From NCBI GenBank assembly GCA_942490855.1, contig CALNYS010000004.1, positions 558,001-622,000 of the forward strand: a stretch of DNA of 64,000 bases. Direction: 5' to 3'. The notes beneath the pieces are model-generated. The model ran no database searches, was not told the origin of the DNA, and saw only the letters and a list, made by a program, of their open reading frames with translations. The DNA comes from CALNYS01 sp942490855 (GTDB taxonomy: Bacteria > Planctomycetota > Phycisphaerae > Phycisphaerales > UBA1924). Shown here one piece after another: positions 7,899 through 18,459 of this stretch (its first letter is position 1; every line of letters begins with the position of its first letter). The translations under genes and the position numbers were made by a program.

Positions 7899-10465
7899 GC
7901 ACGCACAGCACCACCACCGGCGCCGGGTCGTCGCAGATGCTCCTCAAGCGCCTGCGCCGTGTTGAGGATCTGATCGAACCCGCGGCGCTCCGCCCGGAAG
8001 AAGACATCGAGCACGTGCACAAGCTGCGCGTCGCGACGCGGCGCGCGCAGGCGGCGCTCGACCTGCACCGCGCCGACCTGCCGTCGAAGCTGCGCAAGGA
8101 ATCGAAGCGACTGCTGCGTTCCGTGCGCCGGGCCGCCGGCGACGCCCGCGACGCGGACGTGCACACCCTGGCGTTCGAGGCGCTGCCCGAACCCGCGAGC
8201 GCCGAAGAGCGCGCCGCCGTCGCGTACGCGCTCGAGCGCCTGCGTGAAGAGCGCGAGGAAGCGCAGGGCTCGCTCGCAGAGCTCCACGGGACCGGCGTGG
8301 CGGGCGCGCTCAAGCAAGCGCGCCGCGAGGCGAAGGGCATCGCCTCGACGAGCCCCGACGAGATCGTCCCGGACGGACGCGCAACCCTCGCGGCCCTCGA
8401 GGACGCCGCGCGGGCCGACCTGTCGGACATCGAGAACATCCATACCGTGCGCAAGCGGGCCAAGAGCCTGCGCTACGCGCTCGAGATGATCGGCGGCGAC
8501 ACCCCCGACGAGGGCGTGAGCGCGGTGCTGACCGAACTCCGCGGCTTGCAGGACGTGCTGGGGGCGCTCAACGATCAGTCGTCGATCGTCGATCGCCTGC
8601 GCCGCTACTACGGCGAGCTCGAGCGTGGGCTGCGCGAGAACGAGCCGGCCGAGCGCGGGCTGCGTTCGCTGCTGGCGCGGTTCGAGAACGATCTCGAGCG
8701 CCTAGCGGACACGGCGCGGGCGACGTGGGGCGGCCCCGAGGGCGCCGAGCTGATCGCCCGGGCGCACGACGCGCTGACCCCTTCCGCGAAAGAACCCCAG
8801 GGCGGGCCGATGGCGCCCGCGGCCAGCGCGCTCCGCGTGCGCGCGGGCTCGAACCCGAACCGGCTCGCGGCGATCGACCTCGGCACGAACAGCATCCGCC
8901 TGATCATCGCAGAACTCAACGAGGACGGCTCGTACCGCGTGCTCGACGACGAGAAGGAGATCACGCGCCTCGGCGCCGGCCTCGCGAAGACCGGTCGTAT
9001 GAGCGAGGCGGCGATGGAGAAGTCGGTCGAAGCGGTCAAGCGGATGCGCGAGATCGCCGACGGCTTCGGCGCCGGCGCGGTGCGCGCGGTCGGGACGGCC
9101 GTCGCGCGCGACGCGTCGAACGCCGCGGTGCTGCGCGACGCGATCCTTCGCACGACGGGCGTCGAGCTCGAGGTCATCAGCCCGCAGCGCGAGGCGCAGC
9201 TCGCGTACCGCAGCGTGGCCTCGGCGTTCGACCTCAGCGAGACGTCCGCGGCGATCGTCGATATCGGCGGCGGCAGCACGGAGGTCGTGCTCTGCTCGCG
9301 CGGCCTGATCGAAGCGGTGTACCCCATCCCGATGGGCGCGGTGCGCCTGACGGAGATGTTCGGCGGCCCCGAGGAATGCTCGGGCCCGCGCTGGGGCGAG
9401 ATGCGCGACGCGATCCGCGCGGAGATCAAACGCGTCGTCGGGAAGCCGCCGTTTACGCCGCAGATGATGGTCGGGACCGGCGGCACGCTGACGACGCTCG
9501 CGGGCATCACCCTGCACCAGCAGCGCGGCCCGCTGTGGGCGCAGGAGGGCAGCGCGGGCGTGCGCGGGCAGGAGATCCAGCGTTCGGAGTTCCGTCATCT
9601 GCTCGAGCGCCTGCGCAAGATGCCGGTGAGCGATCGCGCGAAGGTGCCGGGGCTCCCCGCCGAGCGGGCGGACATCATCGTCGCGGGCGTCGCGATCGCG
9701 GACCTCCTGATGAAGCGGCTCGGCGTCAACGAGCTCCGCGTCCACGACGGCGGCATCCGCGACGGGTTGCTGCTGGAGATGGCCGACCGGGCGCGCGGCG
9801 GCGCGCCGGAGAGCGGGTCCACGGACGCGATGCGCTCTGTTCAACGCTTTGCGCGGGCGTGCCGGTACGACCACACGCACTGCGAGCACGTCGCGGGCCT
9901 GGCGCTGCAGATCTTCGACCAGCTCCGTGCGCTCGGGGCCCGCCTGACCGCGATGCAGCGTGCGGCGCTGACGGACGAGTCGCGCCTGCTGCTCCAGGCC
10001 GGCGCGATCCTCCAGGACGTGGGCTACCACATCAACTACACCCGTCACCACAAGCACAGCCACCACCTGATCCTCCACGCGGACCTCCCGGGCTTTACGC
10101 CCAGGCAGACGCGGATGATCGCCAACCTCGCGCGCTACCACCGCCGAGCGGTCCCCAAGCTTCGCCACGAATCGTTCTCGCGCATGAGCGCCGAAGACCG
10201 CGACGTGGTGCGCGCGCTCGCCGGCATCCTGCGCGTCGCGGGCGGGCTCGATCGCACGCACGTGCAGCGGGTGACGTCGGTGCGGGTGGCGATCGACGAG
10301 GACCGCGCCCGCTTCGTCGCCGAGGCGCCCGACGACCCGCACGTCGAGCTCTGGGGCGCGTCGCGGAAATCCGATCTATTCGAGCAGTACTTCGGCCTCG
10401 ACGTCTCGTTTGAGTGGGCGCCGCCCGCACCCGACGTCGCAACGCAGAGGAGCCCGACCGCATGA
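7895..10465 (+). CDS. CHAD domain-Ppx/GppA phosphatase fusion protein
   Basis: 856 residues. Residues about 10-290 form a CHAD domain with the two conserved basic helices (HVHKLRVATRRAQAAL; HTVRKRAKSLRYALE), a helical fold known to bind polyphosphate. A short linker leads to a full Ppx/GppA unit from about 323: ATPase-fold loops AAIDLGTNSIRLI, VDIGGGSTEVVL and GTGGTLTTLAG, then the helical HD-like C-terminal part (YDHTHCEHVAGLAL; HHKHSHHLI; ARYHRRAVPK). Ppx enzymes hydrolyse polyphosphate or (p)ppGpp. In the helical part the usual LHD/LHE is LQD (near 706), so that site may be altered. Coupled by ATGA to both neighbouring kinase-like genes. Confidence 0.88.
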   Translation: MSTHSTTTGAGSSQMLLKRLRRVEDLIEPAALRPEEDIEHVHKLRVATRRAQAALDLHRADLPSKLRKESKRLLRSVRRAAGDARDADVHTLAFEALPEPASAEERAAVAYALERLREEREEAQGSLAELHGTGVAGALKQARREAKGIASTSPDEIVPDGRATLAALEDAARADLSDIENIHTVRKRAKSLRYALEMIGGDTPDEGVSAVLTELRGLQDVLGALNDQSSIVDRLRRYYGELERGLRENEPAERGLRSLLARFENDLERLADTARATWGGPEGAELIARAHDALTPSAKEPQGGPMAPAASALRVRAGSNPNRLAAIDLGTNSIRLIIAELNEDGSYRVLDDEKEITRLGAGLAKTGRMSEAAMEKSVEAVKRMREIADGFGAGAVRAVGTAVARDASNAAVLRDAILRTTGVELEVISPQREAQLAYRSVASAFDLSETSAAIVDIGGGSTEVVLCSRGLIEAVYPIPMGAVRLTEMFGGPEECSGPRWGEMRDAIRAEIKRVVGKPPFTPQMMVGTGGTLTTLAGITLHQQRGPLWAQEGSAGVRGQEIQRSEFRHLLERLRKMPVSDRAKVPGLPAERADIIVAGVAIADLLMKRLGVNELRVHDGGIRDGLLLEMADRARGGAPESGSTDAMRSVQRFARACRYDHTHCEHVAGLALQIFDQLRALGARLTAMQRAALTDESRLLLQAGAILQDVGYHINYTRHHKHSHHLILHADLPGFTPRQTRMIANLARYHRRAVPKLRHESFSRMSAEDRDVVRALAGILRVAGGLDRTHVQRVTSVRVAIDEDRARFVAEAPDDPHVELWGASRKSDLFEQYFGLDVSFEWAPPAPDVATQRSPTA

Positions 10466-11229
10466 GCGACTACCAGCAATACGCCGAGGGCGACGAGCTC
10501 CCGGGCAAGCTCTTCATCGTCGAGGGCATCGACGGGTCGGGCAAAAGCACCCAGCTCGACCTGCTCCGCAAGTACCTCGAGAGCCAGGGGTACACCGTCT
10601 CGTTCAGCGAGTGGAACTCCTCGCCGCTGGTGCGCGACACGACGCGCCTCGGCAAGAAGCAGCGCCTGCTCAGCCCGATGACGTTCAGCCTGATCCACGC
10701 GGCGGACTTCGCGGACCGGCTCGAGCGGACGATCATCCCGCCCCTGCGCGCCGGCGCGGTAGTGCTGGCGGACCGGTACATCTACACGGCGTTCGCGCGC
10801 GACGCGGCGCGCGGGATCAACCGCGACTTCGTCCGGCGCATGTACCGGATGGCGGTCAAGCCCACGGCGTCGTTCTACTTCCGCGTGCCGCTCGGCGAGG
10901 CGCTGCGGCGCATCCTCACCGGGCGCCCGGAGCTCAAGTGGTACGAGGCCGGCATGGACCTCGGGCTCTCAGAAGACCCGTACAAGAGCTTCGAGATCTT
11001 CCAGGGGCGCATCCTCGAAGAGTACGAACGCATGACGAGCGAGTTCGGGCTCACGACGATCGACGCGACGCAGCCCATCTCCGAGCAGCAGGCGCAGATG
11101 CGCGCGATCGTCGAGCCGACCCTCGACGGCGTGCTCCAGCGCCCGCGCGCGTCGCTCGGCGAGCTCTTCGAAGCCGAGCGCCTCGTCGGTCGCTACATCG
11201 ACCCGCGCCTCATCCGCGCCGACCGCTAA
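10462..11229 (+). CDS. Thymidylate-kinase-like P-loop kinase, intact Walker A
   Basis: 255 residues. The P-loop VEGIDGSGKST (near residues 20-30) is canonical, followed by DRYIYTAFAR near 113 and a C-terminal KWYEAGMDL...TTIDATQPI region that parallels the paralogue at 7116. The LID lacks the usual dTMP kinase arginine pattern, and the DRY segment reads ARDAARG rather than the AYQG typical of Tmk, so dTMP kinase activity is doubtful. The polyphosphate-binding neighbour suggests a kinase in polyphosphate or nucleotide metabolism; this is inference. The ATG at 10462 overlaps the stop of the CHAD-Ppx gene and is preferred over an upstream in-frame ATG inside that gene. Confidence 0.77.
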   Translation: MSDYQQYAEGDELPGKLFIVEGIDGSGKSTQLDLLRKYLESQGYTVSFSEWNSSPLVRDTTRLGKKQRLLSPMTFSLIHAADFADRLERTIIPPLRAGAVVLADRYIYTAFARDAARGINRDFVRRMYRMAVKPTASFYFRVPLGEALRRILTGRPELKWYEAGMDLGLSEDPYKSFEIFQGRILEEYERMTSEFGLTTIDATQPISEQQAQMRAIVEPTLDGVLQRPRASLGELFEAERLVGRYIDPRLIRADR

Positions 11230-11810
11230 GCGCGCAGCTTCGTCGTCACCGCGACCAGGTTCTGCACCACGCGCTCGAGGTGGGCGCGCTGCTGATCGTC
11301 GGCGAGCGACCCGTCGTCGGCGAAGGCCCCGCCCGCGCCGCCAAGACAGAAGTCCTTCGCCAGCACGTTCGTCCCGATACCGCTCAGGATGACGCGCAGC
11401 GCCGGGAGGCCGCGGATCCCGCCGAGACGCCCGGGCGACGCCGCCAGGAGCGCGCACGTTTTGTCCTCGAAGCAGGCGAGCGGCTTCTCGCCCTCGAGCG
11501 GGCGCGATGCCCAGTCGATCACGTTCTTGAGCAGCCCCGAGAGCGCGCCGTTGTACTCGGGCGAGGCGATGAGGAACCCGTCGTGCTGCTTCAGGAGCGC
11601 GCGGAACGCGAGCGCCTTCTCCGGGATGCCGCCCGCGTCTTCGAGGTCGCCGTCGTAAAGAGGCATCGGGTAATCGGCGAGGTCCGCGAAGGTGACGGTG
11701 GCGCCGGCGCGTTCGGCGATCGCCGACGCGGCGCGGGCGAGTTTCTTGTTGAGCGAGTCCGCGCGTGAACTCCCAGCGAACGCGAGGAGGCTCGGGGCTG
11801 ATTCAGACAT
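11226..11810 (-). CDS. NADPH-dependent FMN reductase
   Basis: 194 residues. Flavodoxin-like fold of the FMN reductase family: the phosphate loop AFAGSSRADSLNKKLA at the N-terminus, DYPMPLYDGD near residue 45, and the signature SPEYNGALSGLLKNVIDW near 82-98 that stacks on the flavin. It reduces FMN, quinones or azo compounds with NAD(P)H in the cytosol. The start at 11810 follows GGAG by 9 bases; the frame stays open further upstream but without protein-like sequence. Its stop overlaps the convergent kinase-like gene by 4 bases. Confidence 0.87.
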   Translation of the reverse strand: MSESAPSLLAFAGSSRADSLNKKLARAASAIAERAGATVTFADLADYPMPLYDGDLEDAGGIPEKALAFRALLKQHDGFLIASPEYNGALSGLLKNVIDWASRPLEGEKPLACFEDKTCALLAASPGRLGGIRGLPALRVILSGIGTNVLAKDFCLGGAGGAFADDGSLADDQQRAHLERVVQNLVAVTTKLRA

Positions 11811-11898
11811 TGGGTGACTCCGTTTCGGGTAAGACGCGATACTAGTCATGACGCGGGCGCGACGCCCGCCCACGATCGCCCGACCCCGCGAGCCCCCG

Positions 11899-12321
11899 AT
11901 GACCGACGCCTCCCTCGCCGCTCTCCACCTCGCGCTCACCGCGTTCATGACCGGGCTGATCTGCTTCGTCCAGGTTGTTCACTACCCGCTCTTCGCGAGC
12001 GTCGGGCGCGAGTCGTTCGTCGCGTACGAGGGGCGCCACACGTTCCGCATCACCCTGATCGTCGCGCCGGTCATGCTCGCCGAGGCGGGAACCGCGCTCT
12101 GGCTCGTGATCCGCGAGCCCGGGGCCGCCCTCCCTCTCGTCGGCGGGGGCCTGCTGCTGCTTGTCTGGGTCTCGACCGCGCTGGTGCAGGCGCCGTGTCA
12201 CCATCGCCTCAAACGCGGCTACGACCCGCGCGACGTTCGCCTGCTGGTGCGATCCAACTGGGTCCGCACCGGCGCGTGGTCGGCGAGGTGCGTGCTCGCG
12301 GCGCTGCTTGTCGCCGTGTGA
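11899..12321 (+). CDS. Small four-helix membrane protein of unknown function
   Basis: 140 residues with about four hydrophobic helices (about 5-28, 48-70, 74-95 and 118-138). The first loop carries HYPLFASVG and YEGRHTFR, a pattern shared by a family of uncharacterised small membrane proteins. No catalytic motif is recognisable. The start at 11899 leaves the helix near the N-terminus; an upstream in-frame ATG at 11848 adds a basic 17-residue extension and is a weaker choice. GATACT at 11838-11843 could be its -10 element. The gene stands alone between the FMN reductase (divergent) and the endonuclease gene. Confidence 0.6.
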   Translation: MTDASLAALHLALTAFMTGLICFVQVVHYPLFASVGRESFVAYEGRHTFRITLIVAPVMLAEAGTALWLVIREPGAALPLVGGGLLLLVWVSTALVQAPCHHRLKRGYDPRDVRLLVRSNWVRTGAWSARCVLAALLVAV

Positions 12322-12514
12322 GACAGGACGCATCCGAACAAAGTCCGCATCGCACCGGCTGATCCCCTAACACAAACAAACCCCTCTCCCGATAACCGAT
12401 CCGGTTTGCGAAACACTCGTAAATACAGGGTGAAACGCGGTACGGCGTGTACGCTCTGAGCTACAGTCGTTGCCCGCCCGGCGGACATCATCCGCCCTAC
12501 CAAAGGACACGCCT

Positions 12515-14227
12515 ATGCCTCTCGCTGCCATGCGCCGCGGCGCCGTCGCTGCCGTCACCCTCGTGCTCGCCTCGCTCGCTGGCGCCGGCGGCGCGGACCC
12601 GTGGGCGCCGCCCGCCGGGTACTACGACGCGGCGACCGGGACGGGGACGACCCTCAAGACGCAGCTCTACGACCGCATGCGCGCCGGGCACATCGAACGC
12701 TCGTACGGCGACTTCCGTTTCTCCTCGGCCATCCACGACGCGGACCCCGACGCGAGCGGGAACATCTACCTGGCGTACAACCGTGCCTCCGTGAGCGCCA
12801 CGTGGAACTCCGGCGCGACGTGGAACCGCGAGCACGTGTGGCCTCAGTCGCGCCAGCCCGGGGACGCCTCCAACAGCACGCGCGGCAACCTGGGCGACCC
12901 GCACGCGCTCCGCCCGATGAACCCGTCGATCAACAGCTCGCGCGGCAACAAGCCTTTCGGGCTCCCCGACACCATCGGTGCCTACCGCAGCCTCGGGACG
13001 TACTACTTCGTGGGCGACGCCGACCGCGGCGACATCGCCCGCAGCCTGATGTACTCCGACACCCGCTGGGGCCCCGAGCGCGGGCTCGCGCTCGTGAACG
13101 GTTTCCCCTCGGGCAACCAGATGGGCGACCTGGAATCGCTCCTCGCCTGGCACTACCTCGACACCCCCGACGAGTTCGAGCGCCGGCGCAACCACACGAT
13201 CTCCAGCCCCGCGCACAACCCCTCGTACTTCACCAACAACCGCAACGCGTACGTGGACCTCCCCGGCACGGTCTGGTCCGTCTACGTGGATCAGGCCAAC
13301 GACGCGCGCCTCTTCGTCGGCGGCGCGCCGAACCCCGATGGCTCTTCCACGCTCGTGCTCGACGCCGATCCCGTTTTTACCGGCGACGCCCCTTCGAACA
13401 CGAGCTTCACCCTCACCCGTGACGGTGACGACGGCGTGTACTTCCGCGTCGAGCCGCAGCCCGGCGCCACGAGCCCGCAGGCCGGCGACTCGAACGCGTT
13501 CGCGATCAACGGGAGCGACGCCGCGATGATCGAGGTCGGCTTCGCCCCCGGCGCCACCGACGCCTCGGGCCTCGCGACCGCGGCCGTTCTGATCGACAAC
13601 CTCGACGTCACGACGGGCGGCGGCGCGGGCCGCGGCGCCAACGACGCCGACGACGTCGTCATGATCGACCTGATGGTCTTTGACCGTTCCGAGGGTTCTT
13701 TCGACGAGTTCAGCGACGTGGACCTCTACGAGCTGGACCTCGGCGCCATCGAACTCGGCGGCGGCGACGCGGCGGCCGAGGTCGTCATCTACAACATCGG
13801 CGGACCGGGCGCGCTCGTCGCGGACCTCGATGTTGTCTACGACACCGCCATCGGCGACGACGGCCGGTTCACCACCGACCTCACGGGCGAGGAAGCCGTC
13901 GGGGCGTTCGACGACCTGCCGATCATCGTCACCCTCTCTGACGACGTCGCTGGCGTTTTCACCGCCGACATCGTCTACCGCGTCTTCGACGACCGCGCCA
14001 TCGACGGCTTCAACGAGGGCGTCCCGCTGACGATCCGGGTGTCCGGCGCCGTCGGCTCGGCGTGCCCGGCCGATCTCGACAACGACGGGACCGTCGGCTC
14101 GAGCGATCTGGCGATCATGCTCTCGGGGTGGGGGACGCCCGGCGCGGCGGACCTCGACGCGAGCGGCTCCGTCGACGCCGCCGATCTCGCCACGCTGCTC
14201 GCCGACTGGGGCCCGTGCGCCGGCTAA
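12515..14227 (+). CDS. Secreted endonuclease I (Bsn-like) with C-terminal GC-type dockerin repeat
   Basis: 570 residues. A signal peptide ends near AGAGGAD. The nuclease domain (about 25-260) shows WNREHVWPQS, then DPHALRPMNPSIN and RGNKPFG, the His/Asn metal-site pattern of endonuclease I. A long Asp-rich beta region (about 270-510) resembles adhesion or Calx-like modules and may bind calcium. The C-terminus has two EF-hand-like dockerin repeats, DLDNDGTVGSSDLAIMLSGW and DLDASGSVDAADLATLLADW. It probably degrades extracellular nucleic acids while tethered at the cell surface. AAAGGA 9 bases upstream selects the ATG at 12515. Confidence 0.87.
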   Translation: MPLAAMRRGAVAAVTLVLASLAGAGGADPWAPPAGYYDAATGTGTTLKTQLYDRMRAGHIERSYGDFRFSSAIHDADPDASGNIYLAYNRASVSATWNSGATWNREHVWPQSRQPGDASNSTRGNLGDPHALRPMNPSINSSRGNKPFGLPDTIGAYRSLGTYYFVGDADRGDIARSLMYSDTRWGPERGLALVNGFPSGNQMGDLESLLAWHYLDTPDEFERRRNHTISSPAHNPSYFTNNRNAYVDLPGTVWSVYVDQANDARLFVGGAPNPDGSSTLVLDADPVFTGDAPSNTSFTLTRDGDDGVYFRVEPQPGATSPQAGDSNAFAINGSDAAMIEVGFAPGATDASGLATAAVLIDNLDVTTGGGAGRGANDADDVVMIDLMVFDRSEGSFDEFSDVDLYELDLGAIELGGGDAAAEVVIYNIGGPGALVADLDVVYDTAIGDDGRFTTDLTGEEAVGAFDDLPIIVTLSDDVAGVFTADIVYRVFDDRAIDGFNEGVPLTIRVSGAVGSACPADLDNDGTVGSSDLAIMLSGWGTPGAADLDASGSVDAADLATLLADWGPCAG

Positions 14228-14380
14228 CGGAGCGGGCCTCACACCCGGGCTTATCGGACACCTCCCGGGAGCGCTTCGCACGTTCCGGAACACCGTTACA
14301 CCCAACGGGCGGCGCCGGCATTACGGGGCGCGCTCGTCAACCGCGCTGGGGTTCTCGCCGACATTGGCGATGGGCCCCAC

Positions 14381-14997
14381 ATGACACTGCGCATCGCACA
14401 TATCACGCTGACCACGGCGCTCCCGATGGTCGTCTGGCTCGCCGCGGCTGTCGGCGGGCTCGCCGCGCTGAGCGGGTACGCGGGCGCCCCCGGCCCGACG
14501 GCCGACGCCCCCGCGACATGGCCCGGTGAAGACGACCTCGCCCCGCTCGACGGGACGCCGGCGATCGTGTTCTTCGCCCACCCGCGCTGCCCGTGCACGC
14601 GCGCATCGTTCACGGAGTTCGAGCGCGCACTGGCCGTCGCGGCGAGCACGCCGACGGTGCACTTCGTCTTCTACGGGAAACCCGGCGAGACCGACGGGTG
14701 GGCCCAGAGCGACCTCTGGCGGCGCGCCGAGCGCGTGCGCGGCGCCGCCGTCCACCTCGACCCCGGCGGCGCCATCGCCGAGCGCTTCGGCGTCACGACC
14801 TCGGGCGACGTGATGTACTTCGACAGCGCCGGGGTGCGCCGGTTCCGCGGCGGCGTCACCGGCGCACGCGCGCACGAGGGCAACAACCCCGGGCGTCTCG
14901 CGCTCTCCGCCCTGCTCCGCGGCGCCCCGGCGCCCGTCAGCTCGACGCCCGTCTACGGCTGTGCGATCTCGTGCGGCGACGACGACGAGGCCCAGGA

Positions 14998-15001
<4 letters not shown>
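14381..15001 (+). CDS. RedB-like thioredoxin-fold membrane protein
   Basis: 206 residues. One N-terminal membrane helix (about 12-30) is followed by a periplasmic thioredoxin-fold domain with HPRCPCTRAS near residues 67-76. This CPC motif, and the C-terminal VYGCAISC cysteine pair, are typical of proteins annotated RedB. The role is probably thiol redox sensing or transfer; little is established for the family. The stop codon overlaps the start of the histidine kinase gene (14998-15001), so RedB and the kinase are likely made together and may work together. Confidence 0.75.
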
Positions 15002-16862
<1,861 letters not shown>

Positions 16863-16895
16863 CCCCGTCGCCCGCGGGCCGGGGTGTCCGATCAG

Positions 16896-16968
16896 AGCCA
16901 CCTATCGGACTTGAACCGATGACCTAAGCTTTACGAAAGCTTCGCTCTACCAACTGAGCTAAGGTGGC
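16896..16968 (-). tRNA. tRNA-Thr (anticodon CGT)
   Basis: A 73-base cloverleaf is read on the minus strand. The acceptor arms GCCACCT and AGGTGGC pair fully. The D arm is TAGCTCAGTTGGTAGAGC. The anticodon stem AAGCT/AGCTT encloses the loop TTCGTAA, giving CGT (reads ACG, Thr). The T arm shows GGTTCAAGTCC. CCA is not encoded. It lies 40 bases downstream of hflX on the same strand and between two convergent genes. Confidence 0.95.
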
Positions 16969-17008
16969 GAAGCGAGCAGAATAGCCTCGCCCGGCGGGGG
17001 TTGTCCAG

Positions 17009-18367
17009 CTAGGCGTCGGCCACGCTGAGCTTGGCGCCGCTCGCCACGAGCCGGTCCACCTGACGGTCCCCGATCCGCACCCGCAGGGTCACCGAACCCT
17101 TGTCGTACACGCGGTCGAGGACCTCGCTCTTGCGTTCGATCGAGGACACCACGCGGGACTCGGACATCGGGAGGGTCAGGAGCCGCTCGCGGACCTCGCC
17201 CAGCATCGCCCGACGCACCAGCGCGGTCAGCTCGTGCTCCTGCGCCTCGCTGAGGAACGACGCCGAGATCTCGGCCGCCTCCTCGACCTCGGCCCGCCAC
17301 AGCAGCGTCTCGACGTTGTCGCGCAGCTTGTCCACTTTGTTCAGCAGCAGCGCGCAGCGGGGCTCGGTCCACTCCTCGCCCGCCCGTTCCGCCGCGGCCC
17401 GCTCCTTGTCGAAGAGGTCGTTCAGCGTCGCCATGACCGTCTCGTAGTGCAGGCGGGCCGCCGGGTCGGCGACGTCCAGCACGATCAGGAGGAGGTCGGC
17501 GTGGACGGTCTCGTCGAGCGTCGCCTTGAAGGACGCGACGAGGTGCGCCGGGAGGTCGCGCACGAACCCGACGGTGTCCGACAGCAGCGCCGTCTCGCCC
17601 CCGCCGAGGTCCCAGGCACGGGTGCGGGTCGTCAGCGTCGCGAAGAGGCGGTCGTCGGCGTAGGCGCCGCCCTCGGTCAGGCGGTTAAACAGCGTGCTCT
17701 TGCCCGCGTTGGTGTACCCCACCAGCCCGACGGTGAAGTGGTCGCGCTTGCGGGCGGCGACCTCGCGGCGTTTGCGCGTCTGGATCTCTTCGAGCTCGCG
17801 CTGGAGCTGGCTGCGCCGCTTCTGCACGAGGCGCCGGTCGATCTCGATCTGCTGCTCGCCCGGCCCGCGGGTGCCGATCCCGCCGATGCCGCCCGAGCCC
17901 ACAATGCGCTCGAGGTGCGACCACATCGCTTTCAGGCGCGGGTAGGTGTACTCCAGCTGCGCCAGCTCCACCTGGAGCCTCGCCTGCTTGGTGGTCGCGC
18001 GGTTGGCGAAGATGTCGAGGATCAGCTCCGAGCGGTCGATGACCTTGCGCTCGAGAATCTTCTCGATATTCCCGATCTGCGACGGGCTCAGGTCGTGGTC
18101 GAAGATGACCATCCCCGCGCCCTGGAGCTCGCAGAGACGCTTGAGCTCCTCGACCTTGCCGACGCCCATGTACGTCCCGGACTCCGGGCGATCCTTCTTC
18201 TGCGTCAGCTCCGCGACGACCGTCGCGCCGGCGGACTCGGCGAGCGCGCGCAGCTCGCCCAGCGGGTCCGCGGGGTCAAAGCGGCTTTCCGGCAAGTGCA
18301 CCGCGGCGAGAACGGCGGTCTCGCGGGCGACTTTCAGACTGGTTCGCTGGTCGATATTCGTGGGCAT
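17009..18367 (-). CDS. hflX: GTPase HflX
   Basis: 452 residues, normal for HflX. The N-terminal nucleotide-binding region (about 1-200) includes GTYMGVGKVEEL and VIFDHDLSPSQIGNIEK, then a coiled-coil linker, then the G domain with GYTNAGKST (near 220), DTVGFVRDLP (near 265) and NKVD (near 348). HflX binds the 50S subunit and splits stalled ribosomes, mainly in stress. A TATACT box on the minus strand at 18402-18397 stands about 30 bases upstream of the ATG and may be its -10 element. The tRNA-Thr gene follows on the same strand. Confidence 0.93.
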   Translation of the reverse strand: MPTNIDQRTSLKVARETAVLAAVHLPESRFDPADPLGELRALAESAGATVVAELTQKKDRPESGTYMGVGKVEELKRLCELQGAGMVIFDHDLSPSQIGNIEKILERKVIDRSELILDIFANRATTKQARLQVELAQLEYTYPRLKAMWSHLERIVGSGGIGGIGTRGPGEQQIEIDRRLVQKRRSQLQRELEEIQTRKRREVAARKRDHFTVGLVGYTNAGKSTLFNRLTEGGAYADDRLFATLTTRTRAWDLGGGETALLSDTVGFVRDLPAHLVASFKATLDETVHADLLLIVLDVADPAARLHYETVMATLNDLFDKERAAAERAGEEWTEPRCALLLNKVDKLRDNVETLLWRAEVEEAAEISASFLSEAQEHELTALVRRAMLGEVRERLLTLPMSESRVVSSIERKSEVLDRVYDKGSVTLRVRIGDRQVDRLVASGAKLSVADA

Positions 18368-18396
18368 CGTGAAACCGAAACTCGCGCAGGGCGTTG

Positions 18397-18402
18397 AGTA
18401 TA
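18397..18402 (-). promoter_or_regulatory. Possible -10 box (TATACT on the minus strand) of hflX
   Basis: The hexamer matches a sigma-70 -10 element and lies in the short divergent gap between hflX and the S41 protease gene, 29 bases before the hflX ATG. No strong -35 is evident. Confidence 0.35.
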
Positions 18403-18446
18403 GACGACCGGGAGCCCGCGAACGCCTCTAGTATGCACGAACGCCC

Positions 18447-18451
18447 AGGAG
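18447..18451 (+). promoter_or_regulatory. Ribosome binding site AGGAG that decides the S41 protease start
   Basis: AGGAG ends 8 bases before the ATG at 18460, where a signal peptide begins at once. This rules out the two in-frame upstream ATGs (18394 and 18433), which would add a polar stretch in front of the signal peptide. Confidence 0.7.
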
Positions 18452-18459
18452 ACCCGCCC

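Noticed and set aside
12394..12406. Palindrome AACCGATCCGGTT before the endonuclease gene as an operator
   Set aside because: Arms are only 5 bases; such a palindrome is expected by chance and no second copy was seen near it.
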